Source of the DNA: Pseudomonadota bacterium
GTDB taxonomy: Bacteria; Myxococcota_A; Polyangia; GCA-2747355
Direction of reading: 5' to 3'
Assembly (NCBI GenBank): GCA_016702545.1
Contig: JADJDT010000002.1
Coordinates: 434,001-498,000, forward strand
Length of the DNA: 64,000 nucleotides
Part shown: positions 7,811 through 15,358 of the stretch, piece after piece
Layout of the letters: every line of letters begins with the position of its first letter
Position numbering within the stretch: the first letter of the stretch is position 1
Notes under the pieces: generated by a model
What the model was told of the DNA's origin: nothing
Database searches by the model: none
Seen by the model: the letters and a program-made list of their open reading frames with translations, nothing else
Position numbers and translations under genes: made by a program

Positions 7811-9076
7811 ATGGATCAGCTCCGCGCACGCAGGACGAAGAGCCCGTCGCAGCCCGTCGTGGCATCGCGACGATTTTCTCCCCTGCTGGGGGTCTTGGTC
7901 GCGGGCGCGATGGTGGCCGGATGCGGCAGCGGTGGGGGCGCCAGCGACTGCGGCCCCTGCGCCGACGGTTGTTGCAGCGCAGCCGGCGCCTGTCTGAGCC
8001 AGGCGTTCCAGACGCAGCAGGCTTGCGGCTCCGCCGGCGGGGCCTGCGCAGCCTGCGGCAGTGGTCTCACCTGCGTCCACGGCCAGTGCACGGCCGCGAG
8101 CGCGAGCTGCACCCCCGCCTGCGACCCTCTGACCCAGGACTGCGTCGGCGGTCAGTGCATGGCCCGCTCGAGCACCTTCGCCGATGCTTGCGGTGGCAGC
8201 TGCGCGGCCTGCGGCGGGGCCTGCGATCCGAGCAGCCGAACCTGCGTGGGCGGCAACTGTGGCGGTGGCGGTGGCGGTGGCGGTGGCGGTGGCGGTGGCA
8301 TGCTGCCGGCCTCGTGCGCCAGCTGCACGCCGGGGCAGCCCGGCGCCGCAAGCCAGTGCTGCGATCCGATGAGCCAGCTTTGCATCGCGCCCGACGGGAT
8401 CACCAGCCGTCCCTCCAGCAGCGGCCGGTGCGGTAGCTGGCGGTGGCGGTGGTGGTGGCGGTGGCGGTGGTGGTGGTGGTTCTGTGGCGGCTGTCGCCGC
8501 CTCGATGGCAGCTGCGTCGCGCTCGGCGCCGGCCAGGGGATGAGCGATGGGCAATGCGGGCGTGACGGCGAGCAGTGCCTGTCGTGCCGCGATCAGGGCG
8601 CCACCTGCGACGCCACGCAGGGCATCTGCAAGGGCCGTGAGCGGACTTGGCGCGTATGCGTCAACAGCGCGGTGATCGCCGGCGACATCAGTTGGGACTT
8701 CTTCGATGACTTCTCGCCGCCGAGCTTCTCGGGGCTCGTGACCCTCGGCCAGCCCAGTGCCACGCAGAACATGACCGGGATGCCCGCGATTGCCGGCATG
8801 GCAGGCAGTAAGAAGACCTGGACGGCGGTCTTCGGCGGCTCGACCTGCGTGCGCGGCGTCACCGAGGCCGCGCTCGCAGGTGGTTCGGCCAGCGGCGTCG
8901 TGGTCTCCGTCTGGGAGGATGATCTGTTTCAGGACGACTCGGCCGGCGCCTGCTCGCTGCGCATCGAGTCGCTCGACCTGCTGCGGGGGTCCCAGACGAC
9001 ACAGCTCACGCAGGCCAACGGCGAGTGCTCGGGCCACGTCGGCATGGTGACCATCTCGCTGACGCCGGAGAGCTGA
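7811..9076 (+). CDS. Cysteine-rich lipoprotein with poly-glycine tracts
   Basis: A 421-residue secreted protein; ATG 7811 lies behind GAGGTGG. Residues ~26-39 end in lipobox VAGC followed by GSGGG. The N-terminal half is a series of short Cys modules of the form CGG.C.ACG or CDP..Q.CVGGQC, spaced by a pure glycine run (GGT/GGC repeats, 8262-8300). A second run at about 8440-8481 is read here as an improbable Trp/Arg block (WRWRWWWRWRWWWW), most likely because the Gly codons are out of frame by a pair of compensating indels. The C-terminal ~170 residues (RTWRVCVNSAVIAGDISWDF to the end) are globular and carry few cysteines. This layout is common in myxobacterial surface proteins; function unknown. 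Confidence 0.75.
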   Translation: MDQLRARRTKSPSQPVVASRRFSPLLGVLVAGAMVAGCGSGGGASDCGPCADGCCSAAGACLSQAFQTQQACGSAGGACAACGSGLTCVHGQCTAASASCTPACDPLTQDCVGGQCMARSSTFADACGGSCAACGGACDPSSRTCVGGNCGGGGGGGGGGGGGMLPASCASCTPGQPGAASQCCDPMSQLCIAPDGITSRPSSSGRCGSWRWRWWWRWRWWWWFCGGCRRLDGSCVALGAGQGMSDGQCGRDGEQCLSCRDQGATCDATQGICKGRERTWRVCVNSAVIAGDISWDFFDDFSPPSFSGLVTLGQPSATQNMTGMPAIAGMAGSKKTWTAVFGGSTCVRGVTEAALAGGSASGVVVSVWEDDLFQDDSAGACSLRIESLDLLRGSQTTQLTQANGECSGHVGMVTISLTPES

Positions 9077-9100
9077 GATCCGTCGGTACCAGCGCCGGGG

Positions 9101-10144
9101 TCAGGACGCCGGTTCCGCTGCGGCGATTCGCATCGGCGCGCCCCCCGCGAGCAGCGACCGCGCCGCGGCATCCAGTACCTTCACCACGGCGAGGCCGTCG
9201 CGCGCGCTGGTGCGGGGTGGCGTGCCCGTTCGCACGCAGTGCAGGAAGTGCAGGCACTCGGCCGCCAGCGGCTCATTCAGCGCCACGCTCGGGATGTGCA
9301 CGTCGCCGTCGCGCAGCGCGAGGAACTCGCCGAAGGACTCGTAGTCGGGGGGCCGATCGAAGCCCTTGTCGTAGACGCGCAGCTTCTCGTTCGCGTGCGT
9401 GTCGTCGAAGATCACCATCTTGCGCGAGCCGACCACCGTCAGGCGCCGCTCCTTGTGTGGGTCGAGCCAGGAGAGCTGGATCTGCGCCATCGTCTGATCG
9501 GGATAGTCTAGGTTGAGGAAGACCACATCCTCGACCCCTGGCTGCAGATAGGCGTGGCCGCGCGCGGCGACGGTCTCCGGCTGCTGCTCGAGCAGGCACT
9601 GGATGATGCTCAGATCGTGCGGAGCGAAGCTCCAGAGCGCATTCTCGTCGCGCCGCACCTGGCCCAGGTTCACCCGCAGCGCGTACATGTAATAGATGCG
9701 ACCCAGCTCGCCGGCGCGCACCATCCGCTGCAGGCGCTCGACCGCCGGATGGTAGAGCATCAGGTGGCCGACCATCAGCGTCCGGCCCGCCGCGTCGGCG
9801 GCGGCCACCATCGCGGCCGCGTCGCTCGTCGTCGTGGCCATCGGCTTCTCGACCAGCACGTGCTTGCCGGCGCGCAGCGCCGCGATCGTCGGCGCGGCGT
9901 GGACGGGGGCGGGCGTGGCGACCACGATGGCCTGCACCGTCGCATCGGCTAGCACCTCGTCGAGCTCGGCCGTCAGCCGAGCCCCGGGCGCCAGCCGCGC
10001 GCAGCGCGCCAGCGCCTGCGGGTCGCGGTCGCAGACCCAGCGCAGGTTCGCGCCCGGCAGGTGCGCCAGGTTGCGCACGTAGTTCTTGCCCCAGTAGCCC
10101 GCGCCGACCACCGCCACGCTCACAGGCTCGACGGCGCCGCTCAT
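9101..10144 (-). CDS. wbpB: Gfo/Idh/MocA-family sugar dehydrogenase (WbpB/WlbA-like)
   Basis: 347 residues, starting at the ATG that overlaps the wbpD-type stop by 4 bases (ATGA). The N-terminal Rossmann fold has VAVVGAGYWGKNYVRNLA, then VVATPAPVH and the catalytic EKPMA motif; LMLYHPAVE follows in the substrate domain. With the adjacent N-acetyltransferase it matches the pair that oxidises UDP-GlcNAc to the 3-keto uronic acid and, after amination, acetylates it to UDP-GlcNAc(3NAc)A for surface polysaccharide. The aminotransferase (wbpE) and kinase/epimerase partners are absent from this window, so the specific substrate is an inference. It converges on the Cys-rich lipoprotein gene. Confidence 0.82.
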   Translation of the reverse strand: MSGAVEPVSVAVVGAGYWGKNYVRNLAHLPGANLRWVCDRDPQALARCARLAPGARLTAELDEVLADATVQAIVVATPAPVHAAPTIAALRAGKHVLVEKPMATTTSDAAAMVAAADAAGRTLMVGHLMLYHPAVERLQRMVRAGELGRIYYMYALRVNLGQVRRDENALWSFAPHDLSIIQCLLEQQPETVAARGHAYLQPGVEDVVFLNLDYPDQTMAQIQLSWLDPHKERRLTVVGSRKMVIFDDTHANEKLRVYDKGFDRPPDYESFGEFLALRDGDVHIPSVALNEPLAAECLHFLHCVRTGTPPRTSARDGLAVVKVLDAAARSLLAGGAPMRIAAAEPAS

Positions 10145-10746
10145 GACTGCACCGCGATCGACTCCCCGTCTGCCGCCGGGGCATAGCGGCTCGTGCAGCC
10201 CGGGCACTGCAGCCCCGTCGGGGCCCCGGCCACGCCGGCGCCGGCCGCCACCAGCCGCACGCCGCAGCGACAAACCCAACCCACCTGCCGCGCAGGTACG
10301 CCGACCACCAACGCGTGCGCGGGCACATCGTGGGTCACCACGGCCCCCGCGCCGACCAGCGCGAAGGCGCCGATCTCCGCGCCGCAGAGCACGGTGCAGT
10401 TGGCGCCGAGCGTGGCGCCGCGGCGCACCAGCGTGGCGCGGTACTCGTGCTTGCGCTCGATGAAGGCGCGTGGGGTGCTGACGTTGGTGAAGACCATCGA
10501 GGGCCCACAGAACACGTCGTCCTCCAGCACGACCTCGTCATAGACCGAGACGTTGTTCTGGATCTTCACGCCGTCGCCGATCTTCACGCGCGCGCCGACG
10601 AAGACGTTCTGTCCGAGCACGCAGCGCGCGCCGATGCGGGCGCCGCCCATCACGTGGGAGAAGTGCCAGATGCGCGTCCCGTCGCCGACCTCGGCGCCGG
10701 CGTCGACGACTGCACTCGGGTGAACCACCGTTCGCAACTCGCTCAT
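10141..10746 (-). CDS. wbpD: Left-handed beta-helix acetyltransferase (WbpD/WlbB-like) with zinc ribbon
   Basis: 201 residues. Hexapeptide repeats run through residues ~8-155 (IGARCVLGQNVFVGARVKIG, DDVFCGPSMVFTN, ALVGAGAVVTHDVPAHALVV). The segments MVFTNVSTPRAFIERKHEY and RGATLGANCTVLCG are characteristic of the WbpD/WlbB branch, UDP-2-acetamido-3-amino-2,3-dideoxy-glucuronate N-acetyltransferases. The C-terminus adds a zinc ribbon with two Cys pairs (CRCG and CPGC), seen in a subset of the family. First gene of the two-gene operon with the dehydrogenase. CAGGAG lies about 14 bases before the ATG. The upstream intergenic region contains repeat C1. Confidence 0.87.
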   Translation of the reverse strand: MSELRTVVHPSAVVDAGAEVGDGTRIWHFSHVMGGARIGARCVLGQNVFVGARVKIGDGVKIQNNVSVYDEVVLEDDVFCGPSMVFTNVSTPRAFIERKHEYRATLVRRGATLGANCTVLCGAEIGAFALVGAGAVVTHDVPAHALVVGVPARQVGWVCRCGVRLVAAGAGVAGAPTGLQCPGCTSRYAPAADGESIAVQS

Positions 10747-10822
10747 GGTGCGGCGCTCCTGTCCCGGTCACGGAGATAGGAGCCGACGATAGGAGCGGGC
10801 CGCCCCGCGGTCCAATTTGCTG

Positions 10823-10985
10823 CTAGAGCACCGATCGGGTTGACGGACCGAGCGAGACGAAGCAATTGGAATCATTGGCCAGGCGCGACGAGGGCGCCTG
10901 CTCTTGGCAGGCAACCGACGAGCAACGACGCCAATGATTTCAAGGGCAAGCCTCGCGACGGGAGTCCACCCGATCGGTGCTCTAG
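10823..10985. repeat. Palindromic repeat family C, copy 1
   Basis: A 163-bp element bounded by perfect 18-base inverted repeats (CTAGAGCACCGATCGGGT at 10823-10840, complement at 10968-10985), with an inner near-palindrome (AATCATTGG against CCAATGATT). Its core shares AGGCGCGACGAGGGCGC (10881-10897) and AACCGACGAGCAACG (10913-10927) with copy 2 at 43004-43156, at almost the same spacing. No ORF inside. It lies between two divergent genes, so it may also affect their expression. Confidence 0.8.
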
Positions 10986-11108
10986 GTGCCGCGCCAGGCG
11001 CGCTGGCCGCACGCCGCTGTTTTGGCACACGCGCGGCGCTCGGCTATCATCGCCCCCACCGCCGCTGGTGCTCGCCGTCCGTCCCGCCGCGGCCTCGGGA
11101 GCTCGCCC

Positions 11109-12713
11109 ATGGATACGCCCGCAGTCGGCATCGATCTCGGCACCTCCAACTCGGTGATCGCCGTCGTGCAGGGCGATCAGGCCACCGTCGTGCCCGACGG
11201 CGCTGGTCGCCGCACCCATCCGTCGATCATCTCGTTCCATCCCAACGGCTCGGTGCTGGCGGGCTACGCGGCGCGCGATCGGCGCACGATCGACCCCGTC
11301 AATACGATCTTCTCGGCCAAGCGCATGATCGGCCGGCCCTTCCGCTCGCGCGAGGTGCAGGCGATGGCCAAGCGCGTGCCCTACAAGATCGTCGAGGGCG
11401 AGAACCAGCAGCCGCTGATCGTTGCTCGCAATCAGCAGCACACCGTCTCCGAGATCTCGAGCTACGTGCTGCGCTACGTCGCCACCTTGGCCAGCCAGCA
11501 CGTCGGCGCGCCGCTCGAGCACGCGGTGATCACCGTCCCGGCCAACTTCGACGACGCGCAGCGCGAGGCCACGCGCGTCGCGGGCCGCGTCGCCGGGCTC
11601 AACGTGCTGCGCATCCTCAACGAGCCGACGGCCGCGGCGCTGGCCTACGGCTACGGGCGCGGGCTCAGCACGCGGATCGCCGTCTACGACTTCGGCGGTG
11701 GGACCTTCGACATCACCATCCTCCAGCTCAACGAGCAGGTGTTCGAGGTGCTCTCGACGGCCGGCGACACCTTCCTCGGCGGTGACGACGTCGACGAGCA
11801 GATCGTCAACCAGATGATCGAGAAGTTCGTGCGCCAGCATCGCATCGACCTGCGCTTCAACAGCAGTGCCATGGCGCGGCTGCGCGGCGTGGCCGAGCAG
11901 CTCAAGTGCCAGCTCTCGGAGAGCGCGATGGCCGTGGCTCAGGTGCAGGAGGTGGCCTACGGCGAGACCGGCCAGCCGCTCGATCTCGAGTTCCAGATCG
12001 CGATGCAGCAGCTCAACACGCTCGCGGGCGACCTGGTGCAGCGCACCTTCCTGATCTGCGACGAGGCCCTGCGCCTGGCCAACCTCACGGCGACGCAGAT
12101 CGACGATGTGGTGCTGGTCGGTGGCATGACGCGGATGCCGCTGGTCCGCGACAGCGTCGCCAAGTACTTCGGGCGCCCGCCGCGCACCGACATCAACCCG
12201 GACGAGGTCGTGGCGGTGGGCGCGGCGATCCAGGCCGCGATCTTGACCTACGGTGAGCTCGAGCCCGGCGAGGAGGAAGCCGCGCCGGGGCCGCAGTCGG
12301 TGCTGCTCGACGTGGTGCCGAGGGCGCTCGGGATCGGGGTCGTGGGCGGATTCACGGAGACGATCATTCGCCGCAATGCCCAGATCCCGCTCGAGCAGAC
12401 GCGGCGCTTCACCACCAGCCAGGACGGGCAGACGACGGTGCGGCTGCAGATCTGCCAGGGCGAGGCCAGGATGTTCGAGGAGAACCAGGCGCTCGGCGAG
12501 CTGGTGCTCGAGGACCTGCCGCCCGCGCTGCGGGGCGAGCTGCAGGTCGCCGTCACCTTCGAGATCGACACCAACGGTCTGCTACAGGTCTCGGCGGTCG
12601 ATCAGCGGACCGGCCGGGTGCAGAAGGTCCATGTGCGGCTGATCGGCGCGGCCTCCGAGGCGCAGATCGAGGCCCTCAGGGTCAAGCACCAGGAGCTACC
12701 GGCCCCCGTCTGA
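11109..12713 (+). CDS. Short Hsp70 (DnaK-like) chaperone
   Basis: 534 residues from ATG 11109 (GGGAG upstream). The ATPase domain is complete: phosphate-1 motif GIDLGTSNSVIAVV, NEPTAAALAYGYG, phosphate-2 DFGGGTFDITIL, and adenosine motif LVGGMTRMPLV. The beta-sandwich substrate domain follows (LLDVVPRALGIGVVGG, IIRRNAQIPLEQTRRFTTSQ). The alpha-helical lid is nearly absent: the protein stops about 100 residues earlier than the usual ~640. It is therefore a specialised Hsp70 paralogue rather than the housekeeping DnaK; grpE is not adjacent. A J-domain protein lies about 225 bp downstream, a plausible co-chaperone. Confidence 0.88.
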   Translation: MDTPAVGIDLGTSNSVIAVVQGDQATVVPDGAGRRTHPSIISFHPNGSVLAGYAARDRRTIDPVNTIFSAKRMIGRPFRSREVQAMAKRVPYKIVEGENQQPLIVARNQQHTVSEISSYVLRYVATLASQHVGAPLEHAVITVPANFDDAQREATRVAGRVAGLNVLRILNEPTAAALAYGYGRGLSTRIAVYDFGGGTFDITILQLNEQVFEVLSTAGDTFLGGDDVDEQIVNQMIEKFVRQHRIDLRFNSSAMARLRGVAEQLKCQLSESAMAVAQVQEVAYGETGQPLDLEFQIAMQQLNTLAGDLVQRTFLICDEALRLANLTATQIDDVVLVGGMTRMPLVRDSVAKYFGRPPRTDINPDEVVAVGAAIQAAILTYGELEPGEEEAAPGPQSVLLDVVPRALGIGVVGGFTETIIRRNAQIPLEQTRRFTTSQDGQTTVRLQICQGEARMFEENQALGELVLEDLPPALRGELQVAVTFEIDTNGLLQVSAVDQRTGRVQKVHVRLIGAASEAQIEALRVKHQELPAPV

Positions 12714-12723
12714 GGCGTGGTCC

Positions 12724-12867
12724 AGGAGCCTGTCGGAAAATTGCTGCGCCACCCGATCGCTGCGTTACGGCTGTGCTCCGGTGCTCACGTACCAGCCCGT
12801 ACGTTCCGCTCCGGTGCTCGCCGCGCCTTGCGCTCGGGCGGCTCGCGACATTTCCCGACAGGCTCCT
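12724..12867. repeat. Palindromic repeat family A, copy 1 (simplest form)
   Basis: 144 bp between the Hsp70 and J-domain genes. Ends are a perfect 13-base inverted repeat (AGGAGCCTGTCGG / CCGACAGGCTCCT) that extends imperfectly through AAATTGCTGCG / CGCGACATTT. The centre contains two copies of GCTCCGGTGCTC flanking a smaller ACGTAC...GTACGT palindrome. The same modules recur at 42957-43312 and 49378-49838, where they are interrupted by other sequences. The structure could fold as one long hairpin in RNA. Confidence 0.85.
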
Positions 12868-12938
12868 AGGCGTCCTGCCGGCGGGCGCGGCGCGGCTCTC
12901 GCTTGAGCGGCGCGGGCCGCTTCGCTATCTTACCCGCC

Positions 12939-13442
12939 ATGGTTACGCCGCAGCGCCGCGAGCGCATCGCTCAGATTCACCGCGACCTCGAGCAGTACAG
13001 CTACTACGAGCTGCTGAACATCGACGCCAACGCCGCCGCCGATGACGTTCGCCAGGCCTTTCACCGGATGGCCCTGGGACTGCACCCCGATCGCTACCAG
13101 GCCGCCGCGGATCCGGCGCTTCAGCAGCAGGTCTACGCGATCTACAAGCGCATCACCGAGGGCTACCGCGTGCTGATGGAGCCCCAGCTGCGACGCGAGT
13201 ACGACGACGCGCTGCAGCTGGGGCAGCGCCGGCTGGTCAAGACCGAGCGCGAGAAGACGGTGCCGCAGCGCAAGGCCGATAGCATCGCCAACCCGCAGGC
13301 CCGCAAGTACTTCACCATGGCGCAGGAGGCCGAGCGCCAGGGTGACAAGAAGAAAGCGAAGCTCTACTACAAGTTCGCTGCCGATCTGGGCGGTGAGGAT
13401 CCCGTCATCAAGGCGCGCCTGGAGGCGCTGCAGGAGGGCTGA
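12939..13442 (+). CDS. J-domain (DnaJ-like) protein
   Basis: 167 residues from ATG 12939. Residues ~18-88 form a J domain: YSYYELLNIDANAAADDVRQ, the invariant HPD in LGLHPDRYQ, and YRVLMEPQLRREYDD. The remainder is a basic linker (RRLVKTEREKTVPQRK) and a short helical repeat (YFTMAQEAERQGDKKKAKLY) resembling one TPR-like unit. There is no Gly/Phe region or zinc finger, so it is a class III J-protein. It probably serves the short Hsp70 encoded just upstream, although repeat A1 separates them and could interrupt transcription. No strong Shine-Dalgarno is visible. Confidence 0.88.
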   Translation: MVTPQRRERIAQIHRDLEQYSYYELLNIDANAAADDVRQAFHRMALGLHPDRYQAAADPALQQQVYAIYKRITEGYRVLMEPQLRREYDDALQLGQRRLVKTEREKTVPQRKADSIANPQARKYFTMAQEAERQGDKKKAKLYYKFAADLGGEDPVIKARLEALQEG

Positions 13443-13635
13443 TCGGCGCGGTCCATCCGCCCCTGCTGCGACCGGGCGACCGCGACGACAGCCCCCGACC
13501 GCGACGGCGATGACGATGAAAGTTGCCCGTCGCTCGGCGAGGCTCTAAGGTCGCGCCGGCGCGGTTTCTGCGGCCGCACGAAAGCCCGACCTTGGGTTCG
13601 ACCTCCGGCGCCCCGCGGACGGGGAAGGGTACCCG

Positions 13636-14088
13636 ATGACGCGATGCACGATCACGGCCCGCCGTCCCTTCGACCAAAAGGTGCTGCTCTGGGTTCCCGG
13701 TCAGGAGCAGAGCGTGACCGCTCGGGCCCGCGACCTCGGTCAAGGGGGGATCTTCGTCCGTCTTTCGCAACCGCCGCCGGTCGACAGCGAGCTGCGGCTG
13801 AGCTTCGACGTACCGGGCGCTGGCCCCGTCGAGGCCACCGCCGTCGTGGTTCGCGTCACCAGCGCCGACGATCCGCTCGATCCGCCCGGCGTGGCGCTGC
13901 GCTTCAGTGCGCTGGCCGCCTGCGCCAGCGCTCGCTTGGCCTGTGTGTTGGCGCCGCGCCCGTCATTTCCGGTCGTGAGCCTGGATCACGACGACGAGTG
14001 GGATCCCGTGCACACGGACGCCTACGCGCAGCACGCCAGCAGCCGGCGCGCGACGCCGTCGGGCGTCGTTGGTACCGTGGCGCGCTAG
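13636..14088 (+). CDS. PilZ-domain protein
   Basis: 150 residues. Residues ~8-110 match the PilZ family in its myxobacterial form: RRPFDQKVLLWVPG at the start (c-di-GMP-binding Arg pair RR), DLGQGGIFVRLS in place of the canonical D.S..G, and PPGVALRFSAL at the end of the barrel. The C-terminal ~35 residues are polar and unstructured. Such stand-alone PilZ proteins transmit c-di-GMP levels to motility or exopolysaccharide machinery; the target is unknown. The stop overlaps the stop of convergent folK through a shared CTAG. Confidence 0.8.
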   Translation: MTRCTITARRPFDQKVLLWVPGQEQSVTARARDLGQGGIFVRLSQPPPVDSELRLSFDVPGAGPVEATAVVVRVTSADDPLDPPGVALRFSALAACASARLACVLAPRPSFPVVSLDHDDEWDPVHTDAYAQHASSRRATPSGVVGTVAR

Positions 14089-14723
14089 CGCCGGGCCGCG
14101 CCCGGTCCGTGACGGACCGCTCCACGACAAACCAGCCCGCGAGCAAGCAGCCCGCGCCGCACCAGCCGCTGCTCGGCCGTGGCGGCGAGATGGCGCGCCA
14201 AGGGCAGACCGTCGCAGGGGTGGCACAGCTTCGGCCGCAGCTCGAGCAGCGGCCGGAGCACGAAGGCGCGTTCGCACAGCCGTGGGTGGGGAAGCGTCGG
14301 CGCACCGTGCGGGCGCACGTCCTCGTCGTAGAGCAGCAGATCGAGGTCGATCAGCCGCGGTCCTTGCGCCCGCAGCCGCCGGCGCCCCAGGGCGCGTTCG
14401 ACGCCCAGCATCGCCCGCAGCAGCGCCTCGGCGCCGAGCTGGGTGCGAACGGCCACCACGGCATTGAGAAAGGGCGGCTGGTCGGGCCACGGCCCGAGCG
14501 GGGCGCTCTCGTAGATCGACGACCAAGCGCAGGGCACGATGCCCCGGCAGGCCAGCAGGCGCAGCGCGCGGGCGAGGAGCCGCGCGCGTGGCCCTAGATT
14601 CGAGCCGAGCCCGAGAAAGGCGAGGTGCGTGCCGACGCGCGCGGGTTTGGCGCCGCCCAGCAGCGCCCCTGCGCCGAGTGCCGGGTGCGGCCGAAGATCT
14701 GCGCGAGCAGCCGAGTTCGTCAT
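14085..14723 (-). CDS. folK: HPPK (folate biosynthesis)
   Basis: 6-hydroxymethyl-7,8-dihydropterin pyrophosphokinase, 212 residues from ATG 14723. The family core begins near residue 33: LAFLGLGSNLGPRARLL, YESAPLGPWPDQPPFLNAVV, and the signature RLIDLDLLLYDE with its catalytic Asp residues, then LPHPRLCERAFVLRPLLEL. It transfers pyrophosphate from ATP to the pterin alcohol ahead of dihydropteroate synthase. The first ~30 residues are Ala-rich and outside the domain, so a downstream start is possible; the last ~20 are also extra. No other folate genes are near. Confidence 0.92.
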   Translation of the reverse strand: MTNSAARADLRPHPALGAGALLGGAKPARVGTHLAFLGLGSNLGPRARLLARALRLLACRGIVPCAWSSIYESAPLGPWPDQPPFLNAVVAVRTQLGAEALLRAMLGVERALGRRRLRAQGPRLIDLDLLLYDEDVRPHGAPTLPHPRLCERAFVLRPLLELRPKLCHPCDGLPLARHLAATAEQRLVRRGLLARGLVCRGAVRHGPGAARR

Positions 14724-14870
14724 CTGTGCTCGCTGGGGCAGCCGTCCGAGGCCCGCGCGCGTCGTGGCGACGCTGGCGCGGTGGCGTGCCGGGTGGCGTG
14801 CCGTGGTGCCGCGTGCAGTATGGCGCACCAGCTTGGCGTTGACCACGCTGGCCGGTCGCCCCATCGCGCG

Positions 14871-14903
14871 CGAGCGCGCGGCCGCGCCGCGGCCGCGCGC
14901 TCG
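14871..14903. repeat. Perfect 15-bp GC hairpin upstream of folK
   Basis: CGAGCGCGCGGCCGC (14871-14885) pairs fully with 14889-14903 around a 3-base loop, in the 280-bp gap between divergent folK and the STAS gene. No T-run follows on either strand, so it is not a clear terminator. Confidence 0.6.
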
Positions 14904-15002
14904 ACCTTTACCGGCTCGGCGACGGCGTGGTAAGCGCCAGGCGACGGGTGGGTGATCCCCTCGACGGGCTCGTGCGTTTCCTCTCAGGCAAGGTGCCGCG
15001 GC

Positions 15003-15338
15003 ATGCTCAGGTTCGACGTTACGGTGCAGGAGGGTGTCGAGGTGCTGGCGCTCGAGGGCCGGCTCGATGCGGTGACGGCGCCCGAGCTGCGACCGACGAT
15101 CGACGCCTTGGTGGCGCGCGGCCCGAAGCGGCGCGTCGTCTGCGATCTGCGGTCGCTCGAGACCATCGACAGCTCCGGCGTCGGGGCGATCATCTCGTTG
15201 TTCAAGCGCCTGCGGCTCAAGGGCGGCGACGTGTGCATCGCGCGGCTGCGCGGCCAGCCCAAGGAGATCTTCCGGCTGCTGCGGCTCGATCGGGCCTTCG
15301 ACCTCTACGAGACGATCGAGCAGGCCACCAAGGCGTAG
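15003..15338 (+). CDS. STAS-domain anti-sigma factor antagonist
   Basis: 111 residues, a single STAS domain of the SpoIIAA/RsbV type: LRFDVTVQEGVEVLALEGR, the phosphorylatable Ser in TIDSSGVGAIISLFKRLR, and LLRLDRAFDLYETIEQA. Phosphorylation of that Ser by a cognate kinase normally controls binding to an anti-sigma factor. No kinase or sigma factor gene is nearby. The ATG at 15003 places the STAS fold at the start, better than an upstream frame that would add 17 residues. It converges with hemH. Confidence 0.85.
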   Translation: MLRFDVTVQEGVEVLALEGRLDAVTAPELRPTIDALVARGPKRRVVCDLRSLETIDSSGVGAIISLFKRLRLKGGDVCIARLRGQPKEIFRLLRLDRAFDLYETIEQATKA

Positions 15339-15358
15339 CGTTGGCGGCACCCGCGCCT

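Noticed and set aside
13590..13625. tRNA T-arm-like GGGTTCGAC
   Set aside because: No acceptor, D or anticodon arms can be paired around it.
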